Positions 9,513 through 18,049 of a DNA stretch of 64,000 nucleotides are shown here, in pieces. Numbering within the stretch: position 1 is the stretch's first letter; every line of letters starts with the position of its first letter. A program made the position numbers and the translations under genes. The notes beneath the pieces are model-generated. The model was not told the DNA's origin. It was given only the letters and a program-made list of their open reading frames with translations, and searched no databases. The stretch lies in contig PBKU01000039.1 in assembly GCA_002722175.1 (NCBI GenBank), positions 1 to 64,000 on the forward strand. Direction: 5' to 3'. The DNA is from Magnetovibrio sp. (GTDB taxonomy: Bacteria > Pseudomonadota > Alphaproteobacteria > Rhodospirillales > Casp-alpha2).

Positions 9513-10536
9513 GGTTTTGTTTAACCGTTAGGTTGGTTGTCTAGAAGTATTCTTTCAGAAAATACAGTATTTTTTTAATTTTGGCTAATGTAAAAATGCT
9601 GGGGAGAGAAAGGCTCGCAGCTTTTCAAGCGTCAATCTTATTACTCAATCTTAATCGCCCATGACAACTAGTAGAATATGCTTCCAAGCGACTATAGGAA
9701 TTTTTGGAAACCATCGGGAGGAGTTTGAAAAACTTAAATGAACAAACGGTTGTTTTTGAAAGATACGTCTCTATTGGTTAGATTATCCCTAATTATAACT
9801 TTGAGCGCATTGGAAAACTTAATTAATGACTTCTGGTAAAGTTGCGTCAATCCTCGTGGTGCCGGAAAAATTGTCAATTCTATTAATTTTAGTTGGCATC
9901 GTGTTTATATATTTTGGAACACGGCACGAATATCTGCCTTCATAAATAAATCTTACTGGATATCAAACTACATTGAGCTATACATTACGAGTAAACCAGT
10001 ATACAGGCAGCAGTTGTTTATTTGACGGAGGGACTCAATAGGTTGAAGATGAATTATTACATGAGTACATCCCACAGATTTCTTGTGAGGATGTGAAGTG
10101 GTTTAACCTGTATTGCTAATTTTTATTGATAAATATACAAGAGAAGCGGGAATATTTTTTTTTACTTATACCTGAAGGCTTGCCGCAGAAGATGCTAGAA
10201 AAATATTTTGTTGGTTTCTTCATGTAGTTTTCTACTAGTGTTTATTTCAGGATTAAAGAAATTCATGAAAAGATGCTGGGGTTAACAACCTTTTTGGATT
10301 TACGTAACTGTAAAAATTTCTATTATGCTCGTGTTTACCAATTTCTAGATAATAAAGGATATAACAGAAACGCGTCTATTGATTAAGATCGAAAATAGGC
10401 GTTAAACTATTAAGGATAGATCATTCAATAGTGGATAATAACAAAATATTTATACATGCGTTATTTAGTTGTTAACCTTTTATAGAATAGTATACGCTAT
10501 CGTGACTCAGCGCCGAGGACTACGGAGAGCAAAATA
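9513..10536. other. 1-kb AT-rich region without a supported gene
   Basis: No intact gene was found. On the plus strand one frame from 9826 to 10386 has fewer stops than expected for such AT-rich DNA (at 9943, 10039, 10117, 10225 and 10384). It begins with a 39-codon ORF (9826-9945) that encodes one hydrophobic, membrane-like segment. This could be a decayed gene or chance. The right end carries the promoter region and a GGAG site ahead of the DUF1538 gene. Confidence 0.4.
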
Positions 10537-12261
10537 ATGAGATATTCGCAATTCCTTACTCAAACAGCATTAAAGCATCAAACGGTTAGTTATAATCTGC
10601 TAACACCCAAACCTGCTGAAGGTGATCCAACAGCACTTATACCAAAGAAAATTAAGGTTACCCCGATGAGAGCCGCTGAATTAGTGGGCCCTTATACTTA
10701 TGTTCGATTGATGGATCAAATAAAGGCCGTTGTTCCTCTGGCTGCATATTTGATGCTTTTTCAGATATTAGTTTTACGACAACCGATTGACTCGGTGGTG
10801 TCTTTATGTGTCGGACTGGTTGCAGTGATTGTCGGATTGGCTGTTTTTATGGAAGGCCTTAATGTCGGTTTGATGCCATTTGGCACAATCATCGGCGATA
10901 ATTTACCAAAAAAAGCTTCAATGCCGGTTGTATTGATTATTATTGGGATATTAGGCGTGGGGGTTACATTTGCTGAACCGGCGATAGGAGCTCTCCAAGC
11001 ATTTGGTGCTTCGGTTGATGTTAATAAGGCACCCTACCTATGGGTGCTATTAAACGTTTATCCATTACCGCTCGTGCTTATGGTTGGTGCAGGGGTTGGT
11101 CTTGCAGCAATTCTAGGGACAATTCGTTTTGTGCGAGGATGGTCCCTTAAGCCAATGATTTATCTGGCGTTAATTCCTGTTGTTGCTTTGACTCTTTATT
11201 GTTGGCCGGACCCAACCTTAAGAAGTATTCTTGGGTTAGCGTGGGATTGTGGCGCAGTAACAACAGGCCCCGTTACGGTACCTTTGGTTTTGTCATTGGG
11301 CATCGGCATAGCGAGCGCAGCCGGGAAAGGGGATTCCTCACTTTCCGGGTTTGGCGTGGTAACTATGGCTTCTCTTTTTCCTATTTTGGCAGTACTTATT
11401 CTAGGCATTTTTGTGTCGCTGACATTGACGCCGGAGCAGGTAGTTGCCATTGCAGCCAATGCAGCGTCGGCAGGTGCTACAGTAGAGACTACGGTTTGGG
11501 ACGAAACCCCATTGGCTGAAATCGTTCTAGGCGTGAGAGCTATTCTACCTCTGGTTCTCTTTTTAATGTTTGTATTGTTTATTGTTTTGAAATCCTCGCT
11601 TCCAAATAGAATGGTAACCATCTATGGATTGACCCTTTCCATCCTTGGAATGTGCATATTCAATGTAGGTTTATCGTACGGACTAGGTGCTATCGGGGCA
11701 CAAGCAGGCAGCACGCTACCAGCTGCTTTTATGGAAATACCGATTAGTAAATACTCTCCGATTTACCCTGAAATCATAGGGTTCGTAATAGTAATTGGAT
11801 TTGCCTGGTTGCTCGGATTTGGCGCCACATTAGCTGAACCGGCCCTAAATGCACTTGGTTTAACGGTACAAAAACTTACAAACGGTGCATTTAAGAAATC
11901 CATGCTGATGTATAGTGTTGCGGGTGGCGTTTCCGTGGGGATTGCACTTGGGGTTGCTAAACTAGTTTTTTCTCTAGACTTGATGACACTGCTTCTACCA
12001 CTTTATGGCGTTGGCGTCTTAATGACCGTATTTTCAACCGAAGAGTTTGTCAATGTTGCTTGGGATAGTGCAGGAGTGACCACGGGGCCCGTTACAGTTC
12101 CTTTGGTTTTAGCGATGGGATTAGGGTTGGGCAATGCCGTTTCAGCAATTGAAGGTTTCGGCATTTTATCTCTTGCTAGCATTTGCCCAATTGTAGCAGT
12201 TCTTACAATGGGCCTATTTATTCAGTTTCGACAAAAAAGTGCAGTATCTACCCCAGCGTGA
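10537..12261 (+). CDS. DUF1538 membrane protein with two internal repeats
   Basis: This is a 574-residue polytopic membrane protein of the DUF1538 family, probably a transporter of unknown substrate. It consists of two homologous halves. AEP motifs occur at residues 146-148 and 433-435, and the block WDxxxVTTGPVTVPLVL occurs at 236 and again at 509. The first ~60 residues are polar and probably cytosolic. Two P-II-like genes follow after 38 and 11 bases, and this gene order suggests that the P-II proteins control the membrane protein. A repeat offset of about 275-285 residues fits an inverted or parallel duplicated transporter fold, but topology was not computed. Confidence 0.85.
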   Translation: MRYSQFLTQTALKHQTVSYNLLTPKPAEGDPTALIPKKIKVTPMRAAELVGPYTYVRLMDQIKAVVPLAAYLMLFQILVLRQPIDSVVSLCVGLVAVIVGLAVFMEGLNVGLMPFGTIIGDNLPKKASMPVVLIIIGILGVGVTFAEPAIGALQAFGASVDVNKAPYLWVLLNVYPLPLVLMVGAGVGLAAILGTIRFVRGWSLKPMIYLALIPVVALTLYCWPDPTLRSILGLAWDCGAVTTGPVTVPLVLSLGIGIASAAGKGDSSLSGFGVVTMASLFPILAVLILGIFVSLTLTPEQVVAIAANAASAGATVETTVWDETPLAEIVLGVRAILPLVLFLMFVLFIVLKSSLPNRMVTIYGLTLSILGMCIFNVGLSYGLGAIGAQAGSTLPAAFMEIPISKYSPIYPEIIGFVIVIGFAWLLGFGATLAEPALNALGLTVQKLTNGAFKKSMLMYSVAGGVSVGIALGVAKLVFSLDLMTLLLPLYGVGVLMTVFSTEEFVNVAWDSAGVTTGPVTVPLVLAMGLGLGNAVSAIEGFGILSLASICPIVAVLTMGLFIQFRQKSAVSTPA

Positions 12262-12299
12262 CAATGACTGTCAGGAAAAACAGATAAAGGTATTTTGAA

Positions 12300-12656
12300 A
12301 TGGCTGAAAGAAATATAACATACTTATCAGAAGCGTCTATGATAACTTGTGTTTTGCAAACCGGTTTAGCGGAGGCTGTCCTTGATGCGGCACATAACTG
12401 TGGAGCGCAGGGCGCAACCATAAGTTATGGCCGAGGTACCGGTATTCGAGAAAGAATGGGCTTAATGGGGGTCACTATAGATGAGCAAAAAGAGGTCATC
12501 CGAATCATAGTTTCCGAAGAACAGGCCGATCGCGTTTTTGAAGCAATGTATCTGGCAGGGAAACTTGATACTCCAGGAAAAGGGATAATGTTTATGACCA
12601 AACTGGACCGGGTTGCCACTTTTATTCCTGAAGACGTCTTGCAAAAGATAGCATAA
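12300..12656 (+). CDS. P-II-like signalling protein (first of pair)
   Basis: This 118-residue protein has the P-II/GlnB-like ferredoxin fold pattern: an N-terminal beta strand (SMITCVLQTG), a helix, then a T-loop-like segment with GRGTGIRERMG, and IIVSEEQADRVFEAM for the second half. The classic YKGxEY uridylylation segment of GlnB is absent. Regulation is therefore probably by ligand binding rather than uridylylation. It is encoded between the DUF1538 membrane protein and a second P-II-like protein, so membrane transport control is the likely role. Confidence 0.75.
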   Translation: MAERNITYLSEASMITCVLQTGLAEAVLDAAHNCGAQGATISYGRGTGIRERMGLMGVTIDEQKEVIRIIVSEEQADRVFEAMYLAGKLDTPGKGIMFMTKLDRVATFIPEDVLQKIA

Positions 12657-12667
12657 GGGGAAATTAA

Positions 12668-12961
12668 ATGTTTGTAGAGATAGGCGCTCTGGTCCAAAAG
12701 GATATTGGTCAACAAGCTGTTGACGGGTTAAAAGATGAAGAGGGAATTAGGGTCATTGCACTAGAAACTGGGCGGTCAAGTGATCTTTTTGACAAGAAGG
12801 ATTTTGGTGATTTTGGTGAGGCGGCAATTGTAACAATTATTGCGGACAATGATTTAAAAGATTCAGTCTTTGATAAACTTTTTAGTATATGTGAATTAGG
12901 CGACAAGAGGCAGGGGCTTATCTTTATGTCACCAGTAATTACTAAAACGACAGTTTCCTAG
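12668..12961 (+). CDS. P-II-like signalling protein (second of pair)
   Basis: This 97-residue protein has a spacing and hydrophobic pattern similar to P-II proteins (AAIVTIIADNDLKDSVFDKL, then GLIFMSPV near the end). It is shorter than GlnB and diverged from its neighbour. It starts 11 bases after the first P-II-like gene, with AAGGGG ahead of its ATG. The T-loop region is short and acidic. It probably forms a regulatory pair or hetero-oligomer with the preceding protein and acts on the DUF1538 carrier; this is inferred from gene order. Confidence 0.65.
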   Translation: MFVEIGALVQKDIGQQAVDGLKDEEGIRVIALETGRSSDLFDKKDFGDFGEAAIVTIIADNDLKDSVFDKLFSICELGDKRQGLIFMSPVITKTTVS

Positions 12962-13306
12962 TTTGACAGTAACTTAGATTCTCTTTTAGATTGTGTTTTT
13001 TCTTGGGGTAGTTTCCTTTCATTAGGGTGTAGGCGTGTTGCATTAAAATCAAAGTGGTACTCGGATAGGGTGGAAGCGTAAAGTTCTTATATTAGTTCTA
13101 TCGTAAGATGCTCAGAACAGCCAATACGCACAATTCCTGAAAATTATACATAATAAGCATTAAGTACGTGGAGTTAGAGTGAGCGGAAAGCTTTCTGACT
13201 GCCACCAAAGGTGGTATATAGCCTATCGACAGCAGATCGAGTAAAGAGTTTTCAGGTGATTCATGAAGCGCCCTGAAAACTCAAATAATAAAAGGAAATT
13301 CGCCTT
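12962..13306. other. 345-base leader region of the nitroreductase gene
   Basis: No coding sequence was found. The right half appears structured: a short hairpin CCACC/GGTGG with an AAA loop near 13202-13214, then an 11-bp hairpin at 13246-13282 just ahead of the next gene. No known riboswitch class was recognised. Confidence 0.5.
13246..13282 (+). promoter_or_regulatory. Perfect 11-bp hairpin in the nitroreductase leader
   Basis: GAGTTTTCAGG (13246-13256) and CCTGAAAACTC (13272-13282) are perfect inverted repeats around a 15-base loop. The hairpin ends 24 bases before the ATG at 13307 and is followed by AAATAATAAAAGG, not a T tract. A transcript-level regulatory hairpin or an operator dyad is therefore more likely than a terminator. 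Confidence 0.45.
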
Positions 13307-14047
13307 ATGGGTGCTAGAAATTTAAATGAACTTAGTAAGAAAAACACACCAGGTAACGCGTCTGGCGAAAGCGAGGGGTTTCGATACGTAGATTCAGCAA
13401 TCACCAGCCGTCGAGCTATTCGCTCATTTACATCTGATTTAGTCCCCAGAGGGACAATTGAGGAGATACTTAGTGTTTCCAGTCGGGCGCCCAGTGGTTC
13501 GAATATGCAGCCCTGGCGAGTCTATGTGGTGAGTGGAAAAATCAAGCTTCGTTTAACCAAGAGCATTGTTGAAAGTCAAACTGGGGGAACAAAACCATGC
13601 AGCCAACCTTGGAAATATTATCCGGATGTTTTCCCTCCAGAATATAATGAAAGGCGACGGAAAATTGGATGGGATTTGTATGATTTAGCAGGGATTAAAA
13701 AAGGAGATCGTGAAGGATCAAAGAGGTTTCGCAACAGGAATTTTGACTTTTTTGGTGCACCAGTTGGTTTCATTTTTACTATTGCAGAAGAACTAGAAGT
13801 AGGAAGCTGGCTTGATTATGGATGTTTTCTTCAAAATATCATGATCGCTGCGCGTGGACGGGGACTACATACGTGCCCGCAAGCCATCTTTTCAGAGGTT
13901 CCAGATCCAATTCGCAAGACATTATCTATCCCAAAAGGGGAAATTATAGTTTGTGGCATGTCATTAGGCTATATCGATGAGGCTGCTAACGTAAACAAGT
14001 TAGAAACAGAACGTTCAACTATAGATGAGTTTACCAAGTTTATTTAA
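13307..14047 (+). CDS. Nitroreductase family protein
   Basis: This 246-residue FMN-dependent nitroreductase-like protein has AITSRRAIRSFTSD (about residues 26-39) for phosphate and FMN contacts and ILSVSSRAPSGSNMQPW (about 54-70), both typical of the family. GRGLHTCPQA appears in the second half. Such enzymes use NAD(P)H to reduce nitro groups, quinones or flavins, and the natural substrate is not evident. The gene stands alone, with AAAGGAAA ahead of its ATG and a hairpin in its leader, and faces a convergent phosphatase gene only 5 bases away. Confidence 0.85.
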   Translation: MGARNLNELSKKNTPGNASGESEGFRYVDSAITSRRAIRSFTSDLVPRGTIEEILSVSSRAPSGSNMQPWRVYVVSGKIKLRLTKSIVESQTGGTKPCSQPWKYYPDVFPPEYNERRRKIGWDLYDLAGIKKGDREGSKRFRNRNFDFFGAPVGFIFTIAEELEVGSWLDYGCFLQNIMIAARGRGLHTCPQAIFSEVPDPIRKTLSIPKGEIIVCGMSLGYIDEAANVNKLETERSTIDEFTKFI

Positions 14048-14052
14048 TAAAG

Positions 14053-14661
14053 TTAATTGGGGTCTTGTGTTAGTATTTTAGGGAGAAGCGGTGGGGAGGT
14101 CTTAACAAATTGTTCTTGTAGTGGTGTTTCAATTGACCCTGGCCTTGTCTTGCGAACTAATTTTATAGCCTCGGTTGCTTTGTGTCCGTAATCAGTCAGC
14201 AGCTTGGCAACGAGCGTTCCAGTTCTGCCAAGCCCGCTTGCACAATGGATAATTATTTTCTTGCCCGGATAGAATTCTGTGAACAAACCTTCTTTTTTTT
14301 CTTCCCAGCGCTTTTTGAAATCTCTTCCCGGTGGGTGCATGTCAGGGATTGGAAGGTGAAACCAATTATAATTCATTGCAGTTAAGTTCATTTCAAAGTT
14401 CGGTACCCCTAGAGTTGCAAACTCCTTTTCTTCTGCAAGAGTTATCAGGCTCGTGGCGCCCCAGTTTCTAATATCTTTCAGATCGGCTTGTATATTGCGT
14501 GCCCATACATTTCCTGATGAATCTATATGGTTTCGACCTGGAAAATGTATCATTCCAATAGTTACGTTTGATGATATGTGCAAAGAGTCTATCTTGAGCT
14601 TGCTCGAAAATTGCAAGTGATTTTTTAGTTTATACAAATCTAGCTGTTCACTTTTTTTCAT
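14053..14661 (-). CDS. Dual-specificity-type protein phosphatase
   Basis: This 202-residue protein has the cysteine-phosphatase signature HCxxxxxRT: HCASGLGRTG with the nucleophile C140 and R146. A probable general-acid aspartate lies in PIPDMHPPG. The arrangement resembles CDKN3/KAP-like phosphatases found sporadically in bacteria. The target could be a phosphoprotein or a phosphorylated sugar or lipid. It lies downstream of pckA on the same strand, 77 bases from it, and may be co-transcribed. Confidence 0.82.
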   Translation of the reverse strand: MKKSEQLDLYKLKNHLQFSSKLKIDSLHISSNVTIGMIHFPGRNHIDSSGNVWARNIQADLKDIRNWGATSLITLAEEKEFATLGVPNFEMNLTAMNYNWFHLPIPDMHPPGRDFKKRWEEKKEGLFTEFYPGKKIIIHCASGLGRTGTLVAKLLTDYGHKATEAIKLVRKTRPGSIETPLQEQFVKTSPPLLPKILTQDPN

Positions 14662-14738
14662 TTAGGCAAAAATTGACCAAGAGAGTTTGTTGTACCGGAT
14701 TTATTAATCAGTGATTGATGCAGCCGAGTATGAAGGGT

Positions 14739-16346
14739 TTATGCTATTCCCTGAATTGCAGCCTTTCTAATGTTTTCATCAACCTGTTGTTCAAATTGTT
14801 GAAAATTAATTTCAAAACGTCGGGTTAATTCATGTGCTTGGTCATCATATGCACTGGTGTTGCTCCAGGTATTCCGTGGATTCAAGATTTCTGAAGGTAC
14901 GTCTGGGCAATTCTTGGGCACCTGAACACCAAATATGGGGTCGGGTTGGAACCCGGATTCATCTAATTTTCCGCTAAGGGCTGCATTTAACATTTGGCGG
15001 GTGTAGGAGATTTTTATCCGGGAGCCTTCGCCATAGCCGCCTCCTGACCAGCCGGTGTTTACGAGCCAGCACTTTACGTTGTGTTGAGCCATCTTTTTTC
15101 CTAGCAGGTTAGCATAAGTTGTGGGGTGGCGAGGCATAAACGGGGCGCCAAAACAAGTAGAAAATGTTGCTGTAGGTTCTTTGAGACCCCTTTCAGTTCC
15201 TGCAACTTTTGCTGTGTAACCACTTAGAAAATGATACATTGCCTGGTCAGGAGTCAATTGACTAATTGGTGGTAGAACACCAAATGCGTCGCAGGTGAGC
15301 ATCACAATATTTTCCGGATGTCCCCCAGTGCCAGTACTTGATGCATTTGGAACGCGAGACAAGTCATAAGACACTCTTCCATTTTCGGTGAGAGTAGAAT
15401 TTGAGAAATCAAAATCTCGGGTTTTTTCATCCAGCCATACATTTTCGACAAGTGAGCCAAAGTCGTAGCACAAATTAAATATTTCCGGTTCCGTTTCGTA
15501 GGTTAAATTTATCGTTTTTGCGTAGCAGCCACCTTCAAAATTAAAAATACCATCCTTACCCCAGCCGTGCTCATCATCGCCGATTAAGGTGCGGCCGCTA
15601 TCGGCTGACAGTGTCGTTTTTCCAGTTCCAGACAGCCCAAAAAATATTGCTGTATCATTATTTTGACCAAAATTTGCCGAACAGTGCATTGGGAGGACAT
15701 CTTTTGGCGGCAACAAATAATTCATTACCGAAAAGATAGATTTTTTGATCTCACCCGCATACGCCGAGCCTCCGATAAGCATTAATCCACGGGCGAAATT
15801 CAGGACGACAAACGTTCCGGAGTTAAGCTGGTCTGTTTTCGCATCGCCTTCCAGGCTTGGGGCCTGGAGAACCGTAAATTTTGGAATAAAATCCGATAGC
15901 TCATCGTATTTAGGTTGTATGAACATATTTCTTGCAAAGAGGTTATGCCAAGCAGTCTCTGTCACTATACGTATCGGTAATTGGTGATTCTTATTAGCCC
16001 CGCAGTAGCAATCCTGTACAAAGACATCGCGGTCTTGCAAATGACTAATCATCTTTCCCAAGAGACGATCAAAAGCTGCCTCTGAAATTGGTCGGTTAAT
16101 GTCACCCCACCAAATGTCTTCTTTAGAACCAGGTTCTTCTACGATAAACCTGTCATTTGGGGACCGACCGGTATGTTGGCCAGTTAAGGTGAGAAAGCCA
16201 CCCCCAGAAGTCAGTTTTCCCTCCCTCCTGATAACAGCATTTTCTAACAAAACAGCAGTTGGTAGGTTCCAGAAAGCAGTCCTTACATTTGCGAGGCCAT
16301 GATTTTCAATCCCAAAACTGCTAACAATGTCGCCGGTATTATTCAC
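14739..16346 (-). CDS. pckA: Phosphoenolpyruvate carboxykinase (ATP)
   Basis: This 535-residue, full-length ATP-type PEP carboxykinase converts oxaloacetate and ATP to PEP, CO2 and ADP for gluconeogenesis. Visible features are GQHTGRSPNDRF near the N-terminus and the kinase P-loop GLSGTGKT at 237-244. Further motifs are IGDDEHGWG for metal binding and NTGWSGGGYG in the C-terminal half. The start is GTG at 16346, with GAGGGA upstream. In alphaproteobacteria pckA commonly lies near the ChvI/ChvG and HPr kinase genes. Here the HPr kinase block lies about 1.3 kb away on the other strand, but no two-component genes lie between. Confidence 0.95.
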   Translation of the reverse strand: MNNTGDIVSSFGIENHGLANVRTAFWNLPTAVLLENAVIRREGKLTSGGGFLTLTGQHTGRSPNDRFIVEEPGSKEDIWWGDINRPISEAAFDRLLGKMISHLQDRDVFVQDCYCGANKNHQLPIRIVTETAWHNLFARNMFIQPKYDELSDFIPKFTVLQAPSLEGDAKTDQLNSGTFVVLNFARGLMLIGGSAYAGEIKKSIFSVMNYLLPPKDVLPMHCSANFGQNNDTAIFFGLSGTGKTTLSADSGRTLIGDDEHGWGKDGIFNFEGGCYAKTINLTYETEPEIFNLCYDFGSLVENVWLDEKTRDFDFSNSTLTENGRVSYDLSRVPNASSTGTGGHPENIVMLTCDAFGVLPPISQLTPDQAMYHFLSGYTAKVAGTERGLKEPTATFSTCFGAPFMPRHPTTYANLLGKKMAQHNVKCWLVNTGWSGGGYGEGSRIKISYTRQMLNAALSGKLDESGFQPDPIFGVQVPKNCPDVPSEILNPRNTWSNTSAYDDQAHELTRRFEINFQQFEQQVDENIRKAAIQGIA

Positions 16347-16471
16347 TGTCCATCCCTCTCTTTTTTCTGCAGCCTATTTATTCTATCGTTCTTAGAGCGA
16401 AGGTAATTAAACACCAGCTACAACCTTACATAAGCACCGTCAGACTCTCAATACCTAGAAAGTGCGGGAGT

Positions 16472-17203
16472 TCACTTTTTATTTTGAGAGGTTGCTTTTT
16501 TTCTTGCTTTTGCAGCCATTTTCATTAATTGCTCGCGACATTTCTGAGGACTATTAACGGGTTCTGTAAAGCTCAAACGAGCAAAGTAATCCTTTCGGCG
16601 CAAGTCACAGCCATCTGGATCAACACCGGTCATTATCCAGTTTGATCCGGCACGGCGCAATAATACATTTGCAAAAAGATCAATCGAGCTAAAGTGCTCC
16701 CTATTCATGTGTTCAATTAGATCCTGTTCTGCGCAAGCAATATTTTTGGCAGCTTTCTGATCTGACAATATCTCACTGCTTTTTAACCAAGAAGACAGCG
16801 CAAAGCCGCCCACAAAATGTGCTTTATTAATGGCCATGGCAAAAAAGCTGAAATCTTTAAAAGTAGCATAAAGGCAAGCTTGGGGATGTCGGTGCAGAAA
16901 TCGGTCCCTATAACTTTCACTGTTTTTCTTCTTTACGGATCCCATGAGAGTTACGCGAGGGGCAGTTTGAGGATTCCGGTGGCGCGCTGGCGAAGAAATT
17001 AATAGTGAGCATCTAGGGTCTTTATCTAAATTTCTTGTGTGAACGGAGAGTCTCGAAAAAAGAAAAATTGGTGATCCATCAAAATCCAGGCCATATGTGA
17101 CAAGCGAAGAATAGGGGAATCCACTTGGAGAAATTTCTACGGTAGCAAGACTTCCAAAAAGAGTTTTCCGGATTAGTGTACGTGCCTGATCGCTATCTTT
17201 CAT
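16472..17203 (-). CDS. HugZ-like / pyridoxamine 5'-phosphate oxidase-fold protein
   Basis: This 243-residue protein has an N-terminal FMN-binding split barrel (residues ~8-150; LFGSLATVEISPSGFPYSS) and a C-terminal DUF2470-like domain (EQDLIEHMNREH, VDPDGCDLRR). This architecture is shared with HugZ-type haem-degrading proteins and plant haem-oxygenase regulators. A role in haem binding or haem degradation is possible but not shown by the sequence. It is encoded upstream of pckA on the same strand, 125 bases away, and diverges from hprK. Confidence 0.75.
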   Translation of the reverse strand: MKDSDQARTLIRKTLFGSLATVEISPSGFPYSSLVTYGLDFDGSPIFLFSRLSVHTRNLDKDPRCSLLISSPARHRNPQTAPRVTLMGSVKKKNSESYRDRFLHRHPQACLYATFKDFSFFAMAINKAHFVGGFALSSWLKSSEILSDQKAAKNIACAEQDLIEHMNREHFSSIDLFANVLLRRAGSNWIMTGVDPDGCDLRRKDYFARLSFTEPVNSPQKCREQLMKMAAKARKKATSQNKK

Positions 17204-17617
17204 TAAGTTTAAACTTCTTTTAGGTTAGACATTTAGATGTTTATTGCGCAAGACTGCCCTTTGCGGGTTTGTCAATGAGCTTTGAATGAAGGTTAATTCA
17301 GAGTGTAACATATAATATCAACATAAGGTGTAGAAGGGTGCCAAAGCAGTTATAAAGTTCCTGAAATAGTGGTGCAATTAGAATGAAAAGTTTTTTTATA
17401 AAGAGGCCAATACTATTTATATTGCATATTACGGATTTTATGAACAGAACGTATATTAAACTTAGTTATTTTTTTGGCGAGAAGAAGAGAAAAGGTTTTG
17501 AATGTTTCAATTTTCTTACCTGCATTGTAATTTTCAAATTTAAGCAACGGGTGTCCCACTTTAGTCATTAATTGCTCTGGTTGGTTGGGAGAGTTGTTTA
17601 TAAGATGGACTTTTAGA
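17204..17617. other. Divergent intergenic region, HugZ-like gene / hprK
   Basis: About 410 AT-rich bases must hold the divergent promoters. The plus-strand frame 17383-17571 has no recognisable features. In many alphaproteobacteria the ChvG/ChvI two-component genes sit near here, but they are absent. Confidence 0.5.
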
Positions 17618-18049
17618 ATGAAGCATATTCACGGTACATGTCTTTCCATTGATGGCTGTGGTGTAATTCTTCGAGGACCGCCATCTAGTGGAAAATCAGA
17701 TCTTGCCCTAAGGCTAATTAAAGAGGGAGCTCAATTAGTCGCAGATGATCAGATTGTTTTGAGCTCTTCCTGTGAAGGACTTTTTGCTTCAGCGCCGAAA
17801 AAATTGGCAGGATTAATAGAAGTACGTGGTGTTGGAATCATAAAACTTGAATCCGTAGAAAATGTTAGGGTTGACGTTGTAGTTGATTTGGTAAAAAGAA
17901 ATCAAATTTCTCGCGTTCCAGACTTTTTGACGGTTGAGGTTTTTGGGGTGTCAGTTCCTAGTATATTACTTTTTCCGTTTGATGTCTCTGCAAGTACCAA
18001 GCTAACAATTGCGTTAAAGGTGGTTAAAGGGAAGAGCGTTTTTATATGA
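17618..18049 (+). CDS. hprK: HPr kinase/phosphorylase, short alphaproteobacterial form
   Basis: This 143-residue protein consists only of the C-terminal kinase core of HprK. It shows the P-loop GPPSSGKS at 20-27, the acidic ADDQ segment and the LIEVRGVGI signature. Alphaproteobacteria carry this short form. It phosphorylates HPr on the regulatory serine. The ATG at 17618 is preferred to a TTG at 17585, because the conserved region starts at once. Its stop overlaps the rapZ start by 4 bases (ATGA), so hprK, rapZ and the PTS genes form one operon. Confidence 0.9.
   Translation: MKHIHGTCLSIDGCGVILRGPPSSGKSDLALRLIKEGAQLVADDQIVLSSSCEGLFASAPKKLAGLIEVRGVGIIKLESVENVRVDVVVDLVKRNQISRVPDFLTVEVFGVSVPSILLFPFDVSASTKLTIALKVVKGKSVFI

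Noticed and set aside
9601-9640. GGGGAGAGAAAGG segment as part of a glycine riboswitch
   Set aside because: The second conserved part of the glycine aptamer could not be found downstream, and no glycine-related gene follows directly.
17383-17571. 62-codon frame upstream of hprK
   Set aside because: It is a low-complexity AT-rich translation without a ribosome-binding site or a known family.
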